Shown: positions 9,099 to 19,094, numbered from the stretch's first letter. The stretch: 51,561 nucleotides of DNA from Saprospiraceae bacterium (GCA_016787415.1 JAEUUT010000136.1:1-51561), one strand, 5' to 3'. Notes: generated by a model from the sequence alone, not told the origin. Made by a program: numbers and translations.

Positions 9099-12000
9099 AT
9101 GAATTTGAAAATGTACCTATCGCGGCCAATCCTTTCAACCCTCGTTTGTTTCCTCTTTTTTCCACTTTTATCGTACAGTCAGGTTGTAGAAGACTGCAAC
9201 AACGGCATTGACGACGACGGCGACGGCCTGATCGATTGTTACGATCAGGATTGTACCTGTACCGGTCAGTGCGATGATTTTTACTATACGACCTGCAATG
9301 CTGACTGCTTCTATGTCCCGCCTTGCGGGCAGATTTCTCTTGGTATTCAATGGACGGGCCAGGCTGAAACAGGTACCTACTCGACCCTGGTGGCAGGCGA
9401 CATGGATCACGATGGTATTCCAGACATCGTTACTTACTGGGTAGAAAACCCCAATATTTACATCATCGACGGCGCTACGGGGGCTACCAAGGTGGAGATC
9501 ATCTGTCCGGCCACGATTGCAGGCGGCACGGCTCCTGCCATTGCCGATCTGGATCACGATGGATTTGGCGAGTTGGTGATCGTAGCCAATGACCTGCATT
9601 TATATTGCTACGAACATGATGGCACGTTGAAATATGTAAGTCCGTCTCTCGTAGGTTATGCGACCCGTTATGCATATTCGGTGCCGAATATTGCCGATTT
9701 TGACCACGACGGATGGGCGGAAGTAAACATCGGCAATCAGGTGTTCAATGGACAGACAGGCGCGCTACTCGCTTCGGGTGGCCCGGGTCTGTCGGCCGGC
9801 GAACACCCGGCTCGTATTGGTAACGGATTTTCCTTTTGCTCGCCCGTAGCCATGGATGTGCTGCCGGATAATTTTTGTCCGGATTGCGATGGACTGGAAA
9901 TTGTAGCCGGCAACCAGGTTTTGTCCGTCAACTTGCAAACAGGTATTGTGGCTGCCGTTGTTACGGCGCCTCCGCCATTTACCGATGGATACACCAGCGT
10001 AGCCGACATCGACGGCGACGGCGACCTGGATGCTGTGGTGCAGGGCCGCAGGGGCAGCCAGAACACGGTGTACTGCTGGGATATTCAAACGCCGACTATT
10101 TTGCGGCAGTTTCAACTGCTCAATAACTGGTTTGATGCAGCCTCGCGGGTTAATATTGCCGATCTGAATGGCGACGGCAAACTGGAAATCAGTTTTGTAG
10201 GTTACCCGCGTTTGTATGCCCTCAAAAACGATTTTACGATCATGTGGACACGCGCAACGACGGACGTGTCGTCAATCACTTGTTCGAGTGTGTTCGATTT
10301 TTGTGGCGATGGATCGGCGGATGTGGTGTATCGTGGGCAGACGCATTTACAGATTCTGAATGGCGCCACCGGCCAAATTAGTTGGCAGGACGACTGCCTG
10401 TCGGGCACACATATTGAAAACCCTTTGATCCTCGATGTGGATGCCGACGGACAGACGGAGGTGGTGATTGAGTGTGGTATCAACGGCAGTTACACATCGG
10501 GTACAGTGGTGGCCTACGAAGCCGTGGGTACGCCCGGTATCGCTTCCCGAAAGGTCTGGAACCAGCATGCCTATTTCAATACGAATATCAACGACGACCT
10601 GTCGGTGCCACGATACCAGCAAAACCCGCATATCATTGGCGACAGCCTGCGAATGAATACTTTTTTGAACCAGTTTTTTAATCCAACCTTCCCCTCACCG
10701 GATGGTGTGTTGTCGCTGCAAAGTGTGGTTTGTGATCGCGATTCACTGGTTTTGAGCGGCACGCTTTGCAATATCGGAGACAACCTGCTTCCTCCTCAGA
10801 CCCCCATTTCGGCCTATCTGGGCAACCCGCAAACCAGTACGGCTGTGTGGATAGGGGCTGTGCCGATAGGAGTTGGGGTGCCGCCCGACAGTTGCAGGTC
10901 TTTTGTATTCCGTATTCCGAGGATTGCCAACGACTCCGTTTTTATTGTCCTGAATGACGACCACTCCATTTCCACCCCTTTCGATCTTGAACAGGATTTT
11001 CCATCGACCAGTATTGGGGAGTGCGGTTTTTTGAACAATATCGCGTCCTTTCAATACAATTACAACCCGACGCAGATCGAACTGGGGCAGGATACAGCCA
11101 TTTGCGCCAATACGAGCATTACGCTGAGCGCTGCGGGTACCGACCTGGTGACCTGGAACTGGCAAGACGGCACTTCCACGCCTACTTTTACCACTCCACA
11201 GGTTGGAATGTATGCTGTCACGGTCACGGATATATGTGGCAATGTTCAGTTAGACTCGGTGGAAGTAAGTATCGACAGTAGCACGATTGTAAACATCGGC
11301 CCCGACCGAGGCATTTGCGAAGGAGAAACCATTGCACTCAGCGAAAGCGGTTTTGACAATTACCAGTGGTCGCCCGGGATTGTTTTGGATTGCAGTACTT
11401 GCGCTGCTGTGACTGTTTCACCCATTTCCACAGTGCAAATCATATTGCGCGGAGGTTTTGACAACGGATGTGTAAACCGCGACACCATGCTGCTGACGGT
11501 GTACGACACTTTCAATATCAAAATAGATACCACGATCTGTTTTGGCCGAACGGTGGATTGGGTGGGTTCCACCATTTTCCCCGATCAGAGCCAGGTATTT
11601 CAGTTTCAATCCATACATGGCTGCGATTCAACCGTTACAGTGCGTGTGCATGGTACCACAGTAGGTACCTATAATATTCAGGTAGATACGGCAGTATGCT
11701 TAGGCTCCACATTGCCATACAATGGATTTAACCTGATGCCAGGAGAAGAAAAAATATTCAACCTTAGCGCTATAACAGGTTGTGATTCAACGGTTTTGGT
11801 ACGGGTGATGCCCAAAGACACCTTCGCTACCCTCGAAAACCAAACCATCTGTGCCGGCGAATCGCTGGATGTTTTTGGCACACCGATAAGTGTTTCCGGG
11901 ATATATCCCATGACCTTTACGGCCCGAAACGGCTGCGACTCGACGCATACCGTTTACCTTACCGTGCTGGATCCGATTATCCTGCAAATTGACACTTCTC

Positions 12001-12965
12001 CATCCTGTCCGAATGAAACAACCGGCGCCGTATCGCTGACGGTGTCCGGCAGCGCGCCGCCCTTTGCCTACAACTGGTCTGTGCCGGGTGCTCCAACGGG
12101 CGCACAGGTGGAAAATCTTCCTGCTGGCGACTACCAACTTACGGTCACCGATGCCAATGACTGCACGGTGACAGCAACGGCCATCGTGAGCGCTTACCCT
12201 GAAATCGTGTTTGAGGCCACGGTGGATTCCGTTCGTTGTTTTGGTGAAACCAATGGTGCTATTTCGATTGCATCCAACGATACCACCCTTTTATTCAGCC
12301 TGAATGAAGCCGCTTTTTCGCCGCGAACGGAATTTCCCAACCTGCCTGCTGCCGATTACACCATCTTTGCACAAGATGTGTACGGATGTATTGATACCCT
12401 GCCACTGACGGTAGCGCAGCCACCGCAACGCATCATTGCTTTGCCTGCCGACACGACGATGTTGTTTGGCGATTCGCTTCAACTTGAAGTGCAAACCAAT
12501 GGTTTTTCGCCCGTTCGGTACATCTGGAACGACACCACCTACCTGAGTTGTGCCTCCTGCCCCAATCCGTTTGCCCGTAATCTTACTTCCTATCAATATC
12601 GGCTCACGGTAGCGGATGAAAACGGTTGCCTTGCCAGCGACGAGTTTCTATTGACTGTTCAGCGCGTTATTCAGGCGTTTGTGCCCAATATTATCAACCT
12701 GAATTCTTCTCAGGATGCCAACCGGCGTTTTACACTCAACTTCGGCCCGGCTGTTCGGCAGGTAAAACTGCTCCAGATTTTTGACCGTTGGGGTAATATG
12801 GTGCACGAAGTCCGAAATGCCTTTCCTGATGATACCTCCAACGCCTGGGAAGGCACCCACGACGGGAAAGTCGCCTTACCCGGTGTGTACGTGTGGATGC
12901 TAGAACTGGAACTGGCCGACGGTACTATCGAAAAAATGAGAGGAGACGTGACGGTGGTGAGATAG
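9099..12965 (+). CDS. Large secreted FG-GAP/PKD-like surface protein with gliding-motility-associated C-terminal domain
   Basis: This 1288-residue protein has a signal peptide (to about SYSQ, residue 28). A MopE-like metal-binding motif follows (CNNGIDDDGDGLIDC). Then come at least six FG-GAP/VCBS calcium loops over roughly residues 100-460 (DMDHDGIPD, DLDHDGFGE, DFDHDGWAE, DIDGDGDLD, DLNGDGKLE, DVDADGQTE). The second half has repeated Ig/PKD- and SprB-like modules, with recurring GCDSTV and TICAGE segments. The last ~90 residues (AFVPNIINLNSSQD, IFDRWGNMVHEV, LPGVYVWMLEL) match the gliding-motility-associated C-terminal domain recognised by type IX secretion. It is probably a calcium-binding adhesin-like surface protein. 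No T9SS machinery genes are in the window. Confidence 0.9.
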   Translation: MNLKMYLSRPILSTLVCFLFFPLLSYSQVVEDCNNGIDDDGDGLIDCYDQDCTCTGQCDDFYYTTCNADCFYVPPCGQISLGIQWTGQAETGTYSTLVAGDMDHDGIPDIVTYWVENPNIYIIDGATGATKVEIICPATIAGGTAPAIADLDHDGFGELVIVANDLHLYCYEHDGTLKYVSPSLVGYATRYAYSVPNIADFDHDGWAEVNIGNQVFNGQTGALLASGGPGLSAGEHPARIGNGFSFCSPVAMDVLPDNFCPDCDGLEIVAGNQVLSVNLQTGIVAAVVTAPPPFTDGYTSVADIDGDGDLDAVVQGRRGSQNTVYCWDIQTPTILRQFQLLNNWFDAASRVNIADLNGDGKLEISFVGYPRLYALKNDFTIMWTRATTDVSSITCSSVFDFCGDGSADVVYRGQTHLQILNGATGQISWQDDCLSGTHIENPLILDVDADGQTEVVIECGINGSYTSGTVVAYEAVGTPGIASRKVWNQHAYFNTNINDDLSVPRYQQNPHIIGDSLRMNTFLNQFFNPTFPSPDGVLSLQSVVCDRDSLVLSGTLCNIGDNLLPPQTPISAYLGNPQTSTAVWIGAVPIGVGVPPDSCRSFVFRIPRIANDSVFIVLNDDHSISTPFDLEQDFPSTSIGECGFLNNIASFQYNYNPTQIELGQDTAICANTSITLSAAGTDLVTWNWQDGTSTPTFTTPQVGMYAVTVTDICGNVQLDSVEVSIDSSTIVNIGPDRGICEGETIALSESGFDNYQWSPGIVLDCSTCAAVTVSPISTVQIILRGGFDNGCVNRDTMLLTVYDTFNIKIDTTICFGRTVDWVGSTIFPDQSQVFQFQSIHGCDSTVTVRVHGTTVGTYNIQVDTAVCLGSTLPYNGFNLMPGEEKIFNLSAITGCDSTVLVRVMPKDTFATLENQTICAGESLDVFGTPISVSGIYPMTFTARNGCDSTHTVYLTVLDPIILQIDTSPSCPNETTGAVSLTVSGSAPPFAYNWSVPGAPTGAQVENLPAGDYQLTVTDANDCTVTATAIVSAYPEIVFEATVDSVRCFGETNGAISIASNDTTLLFSLNEAAFSPRTEFPNLPAADYTIFAQDVYGCIDTLPLTVAQPPQRIIALPADTTMLFGDSLQLEVQTNGFSPVRYIWNDTTYLSCASCPNPFARNLTSYQYRLTVADENGCLASDEFLLTVQRVIQAFVPNIINLNSSQDANRRFTLNFGPAVRQVKLLQIFDRWGNMVHEVRNAFPDDTSNAWEGTHDGKVALPGVYVWMLELELADGTIEKMRGDVTVVR

Positions 12966-12970
12966 TTTTT

Positions 12971-13093
12971 TTGAGTTATGAGTTATGAGGGATGAGTTAT
13001 GAGTGTTAGTGCTGTACGCCTGGCTTGTTCAAAAGAGAAGCCAAGAGAACAACACTAACACTCATAACTCATCCCTCATAACTCATAACTCAA
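12971..13093. repeat. Heptad-armed palindrome, GAGTTAT type, 41-bp perfect arms
   Basis: The left arm 12971-13011 and right arm 13053-13093 are exact reverse complements (41 bp), built mostly of GAGTTAT units. The 41-base centre contains a second small stem, TGGCTT/AAGCCA (13021-13043). The left arm starts 5 bases after the stop of the surface-protein gene, and the right arm ends 21 bases before the uvrC ATG. The block GAGTGTTAGTGCTGTACGC (13001-13019) recurs with one mismatch, inverted, at 24068-24086. The centre CCTGGCTTGTTCAAAAG recurs exactly at 26323-26339. Confidence 0.9.
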
Positions 13094-13098
13094 CTTCG

Positions 13099-13106
13099 TA
13101 TCTTCG
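13099..13106 (+). promoter_or_regulatory. Putative -7 element of uvrC
   Basis: TATCTTCG, one mismatch from TAnnTTTG, ends 8 bases before the uvrC ATG. If real, the leader would be only a few bases. The upstream bases belong to the heptad palindrome, so the -33 region would lie within the repeat arm. Confidence 0.35.
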
Positions 13107-13114
13107 CACCAGTT

Positions 13115-14977
13115 ATGACGAACGAACAATTCAAGGAGTTTTCTCCATCGATTCCAATAGGTCCGGGCATTTACAAGTACATTGATGCCGAAGGGGTTAT
13201 CCTGTATGTAGGCAAGGCGAAAAACCTGAAAAACCGCCTGTCGTCCTATTTCGGAGATAAAAAACACCAGACTGCCAAAACGAGGGTACTGGTGCGCCAT
13301 GCCGATCACATTGAATTTACCCTTGTCGAAACGGAACACGATGCCCTGCTGCTGGAAAACTCGCTGATCAAAAAGCACCAGCCACGCTACAATGTGATGC
13401 TAAAAGATGAAAAATCGCCGCTGATTTACATCTGCATCAAGGCCGAACGATTTCCCAGGGTGTTTACAACGCGCAAAACCTACCGCGATGGTTCGTCGTA
13501 TTTTGGGCCTTACCTGAATAAATTTCGGGTAGATCAAATCACGGAACTGATTCGCAAACTCTTCCAGTTGCGTACTTGCAACCTGTTCCTGTCACAGGAA
13601 AATATTGACAAAAAGAAGTTCAAACCCTGCCTGGAATACCACATCAAAAATTGTGCGGCGCCTTGCGTGGGGCTTGAAACGGAAGAAGCCTACAACCGCA
13701 AGATCGAGCAGATCAAAAACGTGTTGAAGGGCAATTTTGCCGCGGTAAAGGCCCATTTAAAAGAAGAAATGCAGCGCTATGCCGAAAACCTGCAATTCGA
13801 ACAGGCACAGGAAGCCAAAAACAAACTGGCTCTTTTTGAAGATTATCAAGGGAAAAGCACCGTGGTAAATCCTGCTATCAAGGATGTGGATGTGTTTGCC
13901 ATTGCCGATGATGAAAAAGAGGCGTTTGTCAACTACCTGAAAGTGGTGAATGGCGCGATAATCCACACCTACACGCTTACGCTGATCAAAAACCTCGACG
14001 AAGACCAGGAAACGCTGTTGTTGTTTGCCATTCAGAACCTTCGGGAGCGTTTTCAAAGTATTACCCGCGAACTGATTGTGCCATTTCCGGTACAACTGCC
14101 TGACAGTGAATTGGTTATTACAGTGCCAAAAATTGGCGACAAGAAAAAACTGCTCGAACTTTCCGAGAAAAACGTGCAGTACCACCTCCTGCAAAAGAAA
14201 AAGCAGGCTATGAACGCCACCGGCAAACAGACGCCGGCCGAGCGCATCCTGCGCACCTTGCAAGCCGATTTACATATGGAGCAAGTGCCGCTGTGGATCG
14301 AATGTTTCGACAACTCCAACCTCCAGGGCACCAACCCGGTGTCGAGTTGTGTGGTGTTTAAAAACGCCAAACCGTCCAAACGCGATTACCGGCATTACAA
14401 TGTGAAATCCGTAGAAGGCCCCAATGACTTCGCTACGATGGAAGAAGTGGTATATCGCCGCTACAAACGACTGCTCGACGAAGACCAGGGATTGCCACAA
14501 CTCGTCATCATCGACGGTGGTAAAGGCCAACTCGGCGCCGCCATGAAAAGCCTGCGCGCCCTGGGCCTGGAAGGGCAAATGACCGTTATCGGCATCGCCA
14601 AACGCCTGGAAGAAATCTTTTACCCCGATGATCCGGTACCGGCGCTTATCAACAAAAAATCGGAGTCGCTCAAACTCATTCAGCAGGCACGCAACGAAGC
14701 CCACCGCTTCGGCATCACTTTTCACCGCAACCAGCGCAGCAAGAATTTTATCAAAACCGAACTCACAGAAATTCCCGGCATCGGTGGCAAAACCGCTGAA
14801 AAACTCCTGCAACATTTCGGCTCTCTGGCCCGTGTGCGCGAGGCCGGGCAGGACGCCGTAGCGGTAGTGGCCGGTAAATCGGCAGCAGGCAAGTTGTTTG
14901 CCTACTTTGAAAAAGAACAAGTAGATGCGCCGGAAGCGGGCGATGATGCCGACTTTTCCGCACCTTTGCAGCCATGA
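13115..14977 (+). CDS. uvrC: UvrABC nucleotide excision repair endonuclease subunit C
   Basis: This 620-residue UvrC makes the dual incision in nucleotide excision repair with UvrA and UvrB. Domains in order are: a GIY-YIG nuclease (GPGIYKYID...ILYVGKAKNLKNRLSSYF, residues ~15-95); a cysteine cluster region around residues 170-185; a UVR/UvrB-binding helix pair (LKEEMQRYAENLQFEQAQEAKNKL, ~210-240); an RNase H-like C-nuclease (WIECFDNSNLQGTNPVSSCVVF, ~390, and VIIDGGKGQLGAA); and C-terminal helix-hairpin-helix motifs (EIPGIGGKTAEKLLQHFGS). Length and order are normal for the family. It overlaps the following radical SAM gene by 4 bp (ATGA), so the two are co-transcribed. Confidence 0.97.
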   Translation: MTNEQFKEFSPSIPIGPGIYKYIDAEGVILYVGKAKNLKNRLSSYFGDKKHQTAKTRVLVRHADHIEFTLVETEHDALLLENSLIKKHQPRYNVMLKDEKSPLIYICIKAERFPRVFTTRKTYRDGSSYFGPYLNKFRVDQITELIRKLFQLRTCNLFLSQENIDKKKFKPCLEYHIKNCAAPCVGLETEEAYNRKIEQIKNVLKGNFAAVKAHLKEEMQRYAENLQFEQAQEAKNKLALFEDYQGKSTVVNPAIKDVDVFAIADDEKEAFVNYLKVVNGAIIHTYTLTLIKNLDEDQETLLLFAIQNLRERFQSITRELIVPFPVQLPDSELVITVPKIGDKKKLLELSEKNVQYHLLQKKKQAMNATGKQTPAERILRTLQADLHMEQVPLWIECFDNSNLQGTNPVSSCVVFKNAKPSKRDYRHYNVKSVEGPNDFATMEEVVYRRYKRLLDEDQGLPQLVIIDGGKGQLGAAMKSLRALGLEGQMTVIGIAKRLEEIFYPDDPVPALINKKSESLKLIQQARNEAHRFGITFHRNQRSKNFIKTELTEIPGIGGKTAEKLLQHFGSLARVREAGQDAVAVVAGKSAAGKLFAYFEKEQVDAPEAGDDADFSAPLQP

Positions 14978-16632
14978 CCCTCCTGCTCACTACGTTAAAT
15001 GCCAAGTACATACACACCAACCTGGCCATCAGGTTGCTGTATGCCCTGAATCAGGACCGCCCCGGCCTGGAGTGGAAGGAATTTACCATCAAGGAAAATC
15101 AGGACGAAGTGGCGGCTTTTTGCAGCCGATTCGATGTAGTGGCATTCAGTTGTTACATCTGGAATATTACCCAGACGCTCGAAGTAGCCCGAAAAATTAA
15201 AGCCTTCAATCCTGCTACGCAGATTCTGCTGGGCGGCCCGGAGGTCAGTTACGACTGGCAGGAGGTCATCGCACTGCCCGAAGTTGATTATATCATTACC
15301 GGAGAAGGTGAAACGCCGTTTCGAGCCTTTCTCGATGCCTGGCCGCAAGTGGATGGCATTCCCAATATCGTCAGCAAAAAGGATGGAGAAATATCGTTTT
15401 TTCCACAAACGGAAATATTCGACCTGAAAGCGTACGAAGGGCTCATGCCGTATCGCAACGACACGCCCGAATTGCTGGCCAGCAAGGTGCTGTACCTCGA
15501 AACCTCGCGCGGCTGCCCGTACAAATGCGAATTTTGCTTAGCCAGCCTCGACAACAAGGTGCGCTACCTGCCAATGGACAGCATCAAATCGACTTTGCTG
15601 TTTATGATGCAACACGGTCGGGTAGTCAAATTCCTGGATCGCACCTTTAATATCAAGCGCGATTTCACCCTCGAAATTTTCAGGTTTATTCTCGATCACC
15701 ATCGCCCAGGTAATGTTTTTCAATTTGAAATAACGGCCGATATTCTTCATCCGGATATTATGCAATTCATTGAAGATCATGTGCCTACGGGAATTTTTCG
15801 CTTTGAAATCGGTATCCAGACCGTCAATCAAAAAGCCAATCTGGAGGTAAGCCGAAAACAGAATTTCGATAAAACAAAATCCATCATTCAGCGTCTGCGT
15901 CATAAGGTGGAAATGCACCTCGACCTCATCGTCGGGCTTCCGTTCGATTTCTGGGATGATATTCGCCACAGTTTTGAGGAGGTGTTTCGCCTGCATCCCC
16001 CTGAACTGCAACTGGGTTTTCTGAAATTCCTCAAAGGCACGCCCATGTTGTACAAACACGCGCAGCATGGCTATTCTTTCGACCCCATGCCGCCTTACCA
16101 GATTATTGAAAGCAATTATCTTTCGAGGGAGGAACTTCACCGCATTGAGTTGCTGGAACATGCGCTGGAAATTTACTGGAATAAAAAACGGGCGCCGCTA
16201 AGCCTGCGCCATGTATCAGAGCAGTACAGCATTTTTGACTTTCTGATGGGGCTGGGCGAATGGTTTGGCGAAAAACAGGACTTTTTCAAGTATACACTGG
16301 CTGATGTGTATGTGTTGTTGCACGAATTTGTGGAAACCCATTATCCTGCGGATACCGTTTTGAAAGAACTTGTCGCACTGGACTATTACCTGTTCCACAA
16401 AATCAATCCGAAAACGATGTTTTTGGAAGAAATAGACCGCAAGTCGAAGAACCAAACCCTGACAGACTCGGGTCTTCCACTGGAGCACACCAAATTCAGG
16501 GTGTTGCCCTTATCCTTCGATTTTTACCGATTTCAGGCAGCGCATATTCTGGTAAAACAGCCCTCGCTTGCCATTATTCGATACAATGGCGTGACGCCGC
16601 CGCAAATGGTGCAGCCCCTGATGCCGGTGTAG
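14974..16632 (+). CDS. B12-binding domain radical SAM protein (DUF4080-type C-terminus)
   Basis: This 552-residue protein has an N-terminal cobalamin-binding-like Rossmann domain (NAKYIHTNLAIRLL, then ILLGGPEVSYDW and DYIITGEGETPFRAFL). A radical SAM core follows with CPYKCEFC (C181, C185, C188 bind the 4Fe-4S cluster). The C-terminal third matches the DUF4080 style of Bacteroidota and Firmicutes members. The N-terminal DxHxxG motif for base-off B12 is not obvious. Substrate unknown; related class B enzymes methylate or rearrange unactivated carbons. It is translationally coupled to uvrC, but no functional link is established. Confidence 0.88.
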   Translation: MTLLLTTLNAKYIHTNLAIRLLYALNQDRPGLEWKEFTIKENQDEVAAFCSRFDVVAFSCYIWNITQTLEVARKIKAFNPATQILLGGPEVSYDWQEVIALPEVDYIITGEGETPFRAFLDAWPQVDGIPNIVSKKDGEISFFPQTEIFDLKAYEGLMPYRNDTPELLASKVLYLETSRGCPYKCEFCLASLDNKVRYLPMDSIKSTLLFMMQHGRVVKFLDRTFNIKRDFTLEIFRFILDHHRPGNVFQFEITADILHPDIMQFIEDHVPTGIFRFEIGIQTVNQKANLEVSRKQNFDKTKSIIQRLRHKVEMHLDLIVGLPFDFWDDIRHSFEEVFRLHPPELQLGFLKFLKGTPMLYKHAQHGYSFDPMPPYQIIESNYLSREELHRIELLEHALEIYWNKKRAPLSLRHVSEQYSIFDFLMGLGEWFGEKQDFFKYTLADVYVLLHEFVETHYPADTVLKELVALDYYLFHKINPKTMFLEEIDRKSKNQTLTDSGLPLEHTKFRVLPLSFDFYRFQAAHILVKQPSLAIIRYNGVTPPQMVQPLMPV

Positions 16633-16680
16633 GAACCTTTTGCCATTTTTCAAGGTTTCGTGCAGTTCAAACTTCCTGCA

Positions 16681-18480
16681 ATGGCAAAGAGCACCGAACG
16701 ACGCAATCCCTATCTCGATCTGTTATCCATTTCATGGAAGTATGCACGCGGTCAGAAGAAGCGTTACCTGCTTGTGTACACGATGTTCATGCTCAGCAAC
16801 CTGGCTTCGGCGATGTATCCGGTGGTGTGGGGCATGTTTGTTAATTCGGTACAACGCGATACCTCCAGAGTGCTGACCTACGCCATGTGGTACGGACTTG
16901 CTTATCTGGGTATTCGACTCACAGACTGGTCTTTTCACGGTCCTGCCCGCTTGATGGAGCGCGAACTGGCTTTCAACCTGAGCCGTAATTTTTTGCAGGA
17001 ATTGTACCATAAAGCGCTGTATTTGCCTGTTCGCTGGCACCAGGACAACCACTCCGGCGCTACCATCAACCGCATTCGAAAAGCGTATGAAGCCCTGCGC
17101 GACTTTTTTCAACACGGGTTTGAATACCTGCACACATTTTTCAATTTCCTGTTTTCCTTTGGCGCCATGCTCTATTTTGCGCCCCAATTTGGCCTCGTAG
17201 CCCTGGTGATGGGTTGTCTGGTAGTATGGATTATCCTTCGATTTGACAAGCCTTACATCGCCACACGCAGCCAGATCAACGAACGGGAAGAGGTAGTGTC
17301 GGCTACCTTGTTTGACAGCCTTTCCAATATCATAACTGTCATTACGCTAAGGCTTGAACAACGTATGGAGTCGGGCTTGTTGAAAAAAGTCATGGACGTA
17401 CTGCCTCCGTTCAAAAAGAACGTGAAAGTAAACGAGTGGAAATGGTTCGTAACCGACATACTGGTCGGGCTGCTTTACGTCATCATACTGGTAGGATACA
17501 TCTGGAAAAACTGGCAACCCGGGCAGGTGTTTATGCTGGGTGGGCTGGTCACCCTGGTAGGATATGTAGAACGTTTTACCAATGTTTTTCACAGTGTAGC
17601 CTACCTCTACACTGATGTAGTGCGGCACCACACGGATGTGCGTTCTGCGTATGATGTGCTGGAAGCCTATCAGCAACACCATTTACCTGAATCGGATCAT
17701 CGCCTGCCCTCTAACTGGAAAACACTGGAAATCAACAACCTGCATTTCAAACACCACCTTGATACAGATCAATTTTTGCCAGAAAAACCACTTCCAGGTC
17801 TTCACGGCATCCACCTCCGTCTGGAGCGTGGCAAACGCATCGCACTAGTCGGAGAAAGCGGCAGCGGCAAAAGCACTGTGCTGGCACTGTTGCGCGGGTT
17901 GTACCCGGCGGAACCGGGCACCATGCTACTGGTCGACGGGCAATCATTCGATGGACTTGCTCCTATTTCCGGCACCGTAACCCTCTTCCCGCAAGAGCCT
18001 GAAATATTTGAAAACACCATTGCCTACAACATCTCGCTGGGGCTACCGTACGAGGAAAGTGACATCGAAAACATCTGCCGAACGGTATATTTTACTGATG
18101 TGCTGGAACAACTCCCCAAAGGGCTGAAAAGCAATATCGTGGAAAAAGGTGTGAACCTGTCGGGCGGACAAAAACAACGCCTGGCGCTGGCGCGCGGACT
18201 ATTTGCAGCAAAAGACAGCGACATTATCCTGCTGGATGAGCCTACCAGCAGCGTCGATCCCAAAACCGAATCCATGATTTATGAACGTATGTTCGCTGAA
18301 ATGGGCGACAAAGTAGTTGTGTCGGCTTTGCACAGGCTGCACCTGCTCACCCGTTTCGATTACATCTATGTGCTGGGGCAGGGAAAGGTGCTGGATGAAG
18401 GAACTTTACCTGAATTACTGGCAAAGAGTAGTGCTTTCAGGGACTTGTGGGCACATCAGGAGGAGGTAAGGGATATTTGA
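16681..18480 (+). CDS. ABC transporter, fused permease and ATP-binding protein
   Basis: This 599-residue half-transporter of the exporter type has six predicted transmembrane helices in residues ~25-310. The ATPase domain carries Walker A GESGSGKST (391-399), Q-loop LFPQEPEIF, signature LSGGQKQR, Walker B IILLDEP and H-loop ALHRL. I prefer the ATG at 16681; a GTG seven codons upstream (16660) is in frame. It probably works as a homodimer exporting a lipid, peptide or drug; the substrate cannot be inferred. It follows the radical SAM gene by 48 bp and ends at a perfect palindrome. Confidence 0.93.
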   Translation: MAKSTERRNPYLDLLSISWKYARGQKKRYLLVYTMFMLSNLASAMYPVVWGMFVNSVQRDTSRVLTYAMWYGLAYLGIRLTDWSFHGPARLMERELAFNLSRNFLQELYHKALYLPVRWHQDNHSGATINRIRKAYEALRDFFQHGFEYLHTFFNFLFSFGAMLYFAPQFGLVALVMGCLVVWIILRFDKPYIATRSQINEREEVVSATLFDSLSNIITVITLRLEQRMESGLLKKVMDVLPPFKKNVKVNEWKWFVTDILVGLLYVIILVGYIWKNWQPGQVFMLGGLVTLVGYVERFTNVFHSVAYLYTDVVRHHTDVRSAYDVLEAYQQHHLPESDHRLPSNWKTLEINNLHFKHHLDTDQFLPEKPLPGLHGIHLRLERGKRIALVGESGSGKSTVLALLRGLYPAEPGTMLLVDGQSFDGLAPISGTVTLFPQEPEIFENTIAYNISLGLPYEESDIENICRTVYFTDVLEQLPKGLKSNIVEKGVNLSGGQKQRLALARGLFAAKDSDIILLDEPTSSVDPKTESMIYERMFAEMGDKVVVSALHRLHLLTRFDYIYVLGQGKVLDEGTLPELLAKSSAFRDLWAHQEEVRDI

Positions 18481-18491
18481 ACAGGATGGAT

Positions 18492-18597
18492 TTGAACAGG
18501 ATTAGTGGGATTGATAAGGATTAGAAGGATTCAATTTATTTTAATTGCTAAAAATTGAATCCTTCTAATCCTTATCAATCCCACTAATCCTGTTCAA
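18492..18597. repeat. Perfect 46-bp palindrome with GGATT-based tandem units, between convergent genes
   Basis: The arms 18492-18537 and 18552-18597 are exact reverse complements (46 bp) around a 14-base AT-rich loop. The arms are made of imperfect units ending in GGATT (AACAGGATT, AGTGGGATT, GATAAGGATT, AGAAGGATT). The repeat-like sequence begins at the ABC transporter stop and ends 11 bases from the stop of the convergent gene. A transcript from either side would fold into a very long hairpin, suggesting a bidirectional terminator or 3' stabiliser. Confidence 0.9.
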
Positions 18598-18608
18598 CCC
18601 CCAATCCC

Positions 18609-19043
18609 TTACTTCCGCATCAAATCCCAAAAAGCCGCAAAGCGTTCAAAATTCTTTTCCGCTTCCGCCTTTTTTGCAAAATCATACGAATGCCCTTCAA
18701 AGGCTTCCAGCAAAGACTTCATTTGTGAAAGTGTGGCGTTTGCCTGAGAAGTGGCGCTGCCAGCTGCAATTTTACCTTCAAGTTGTTCAATTTCGGTACG
18801 CATGGATAACAGCAGGAAGCGATTGTTTTCAATCACTTTGCCCATATCCTGCGCTTCGAAAGCGCTGCGCAACTGTGTAAGTCGGCGATCGAAACGGGCG
18901 ATTTCAAAAGAATCGCGCGAATGCTCGGTTGCCAGCGGGTTCTGAAAATTGGTGATACGTTCCTTGCCTCCGGTACTTTCCTGTGCCTGCATGCTGAAGC
19001 ACAATGCCAAGAGGCCAAAAAGGGTCAAAAAAAGTTGTTTCAT
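18609..19043 (-). CDS. Small secreted protein, function unknown
   Basis: This 144-residue protein has a clear signal peptide (MKQLFLTLFGLLALCFSMQAQ) and a mature part that is almost entirely helical and charged, possibly a coiled coil (DRRLTQLRSAFEAQDMGKVIENNRFLLLSMRTEIEQL). It is likely periplasmic. The start at 19043 is chosen for the signal peptide; an upstream in-frame ATG at 19058 adds five residues. A TACTTTTG element lies at 19095-19102. I do not recognise the family. Confidence 0.75.
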   Translation of the reverse strand: MKQLFLTLFGLLALCFSMQAQESTGGKERITNFQNPLATEHSRDSFEIARFDRRLTQLRSAFEAQDMGKVIENNRFLLLSMRTEIEQLEGKIAAGSATSQANATLSQMKSLLEAFEGHSYDFAKKAEAEKNFERFAAFWDLMRK

Positions 19044-19094
19044 AGTAAGTTGTATCAAATCGGTTTGGATATGTTATTGGTGATAGTGCGCTGA

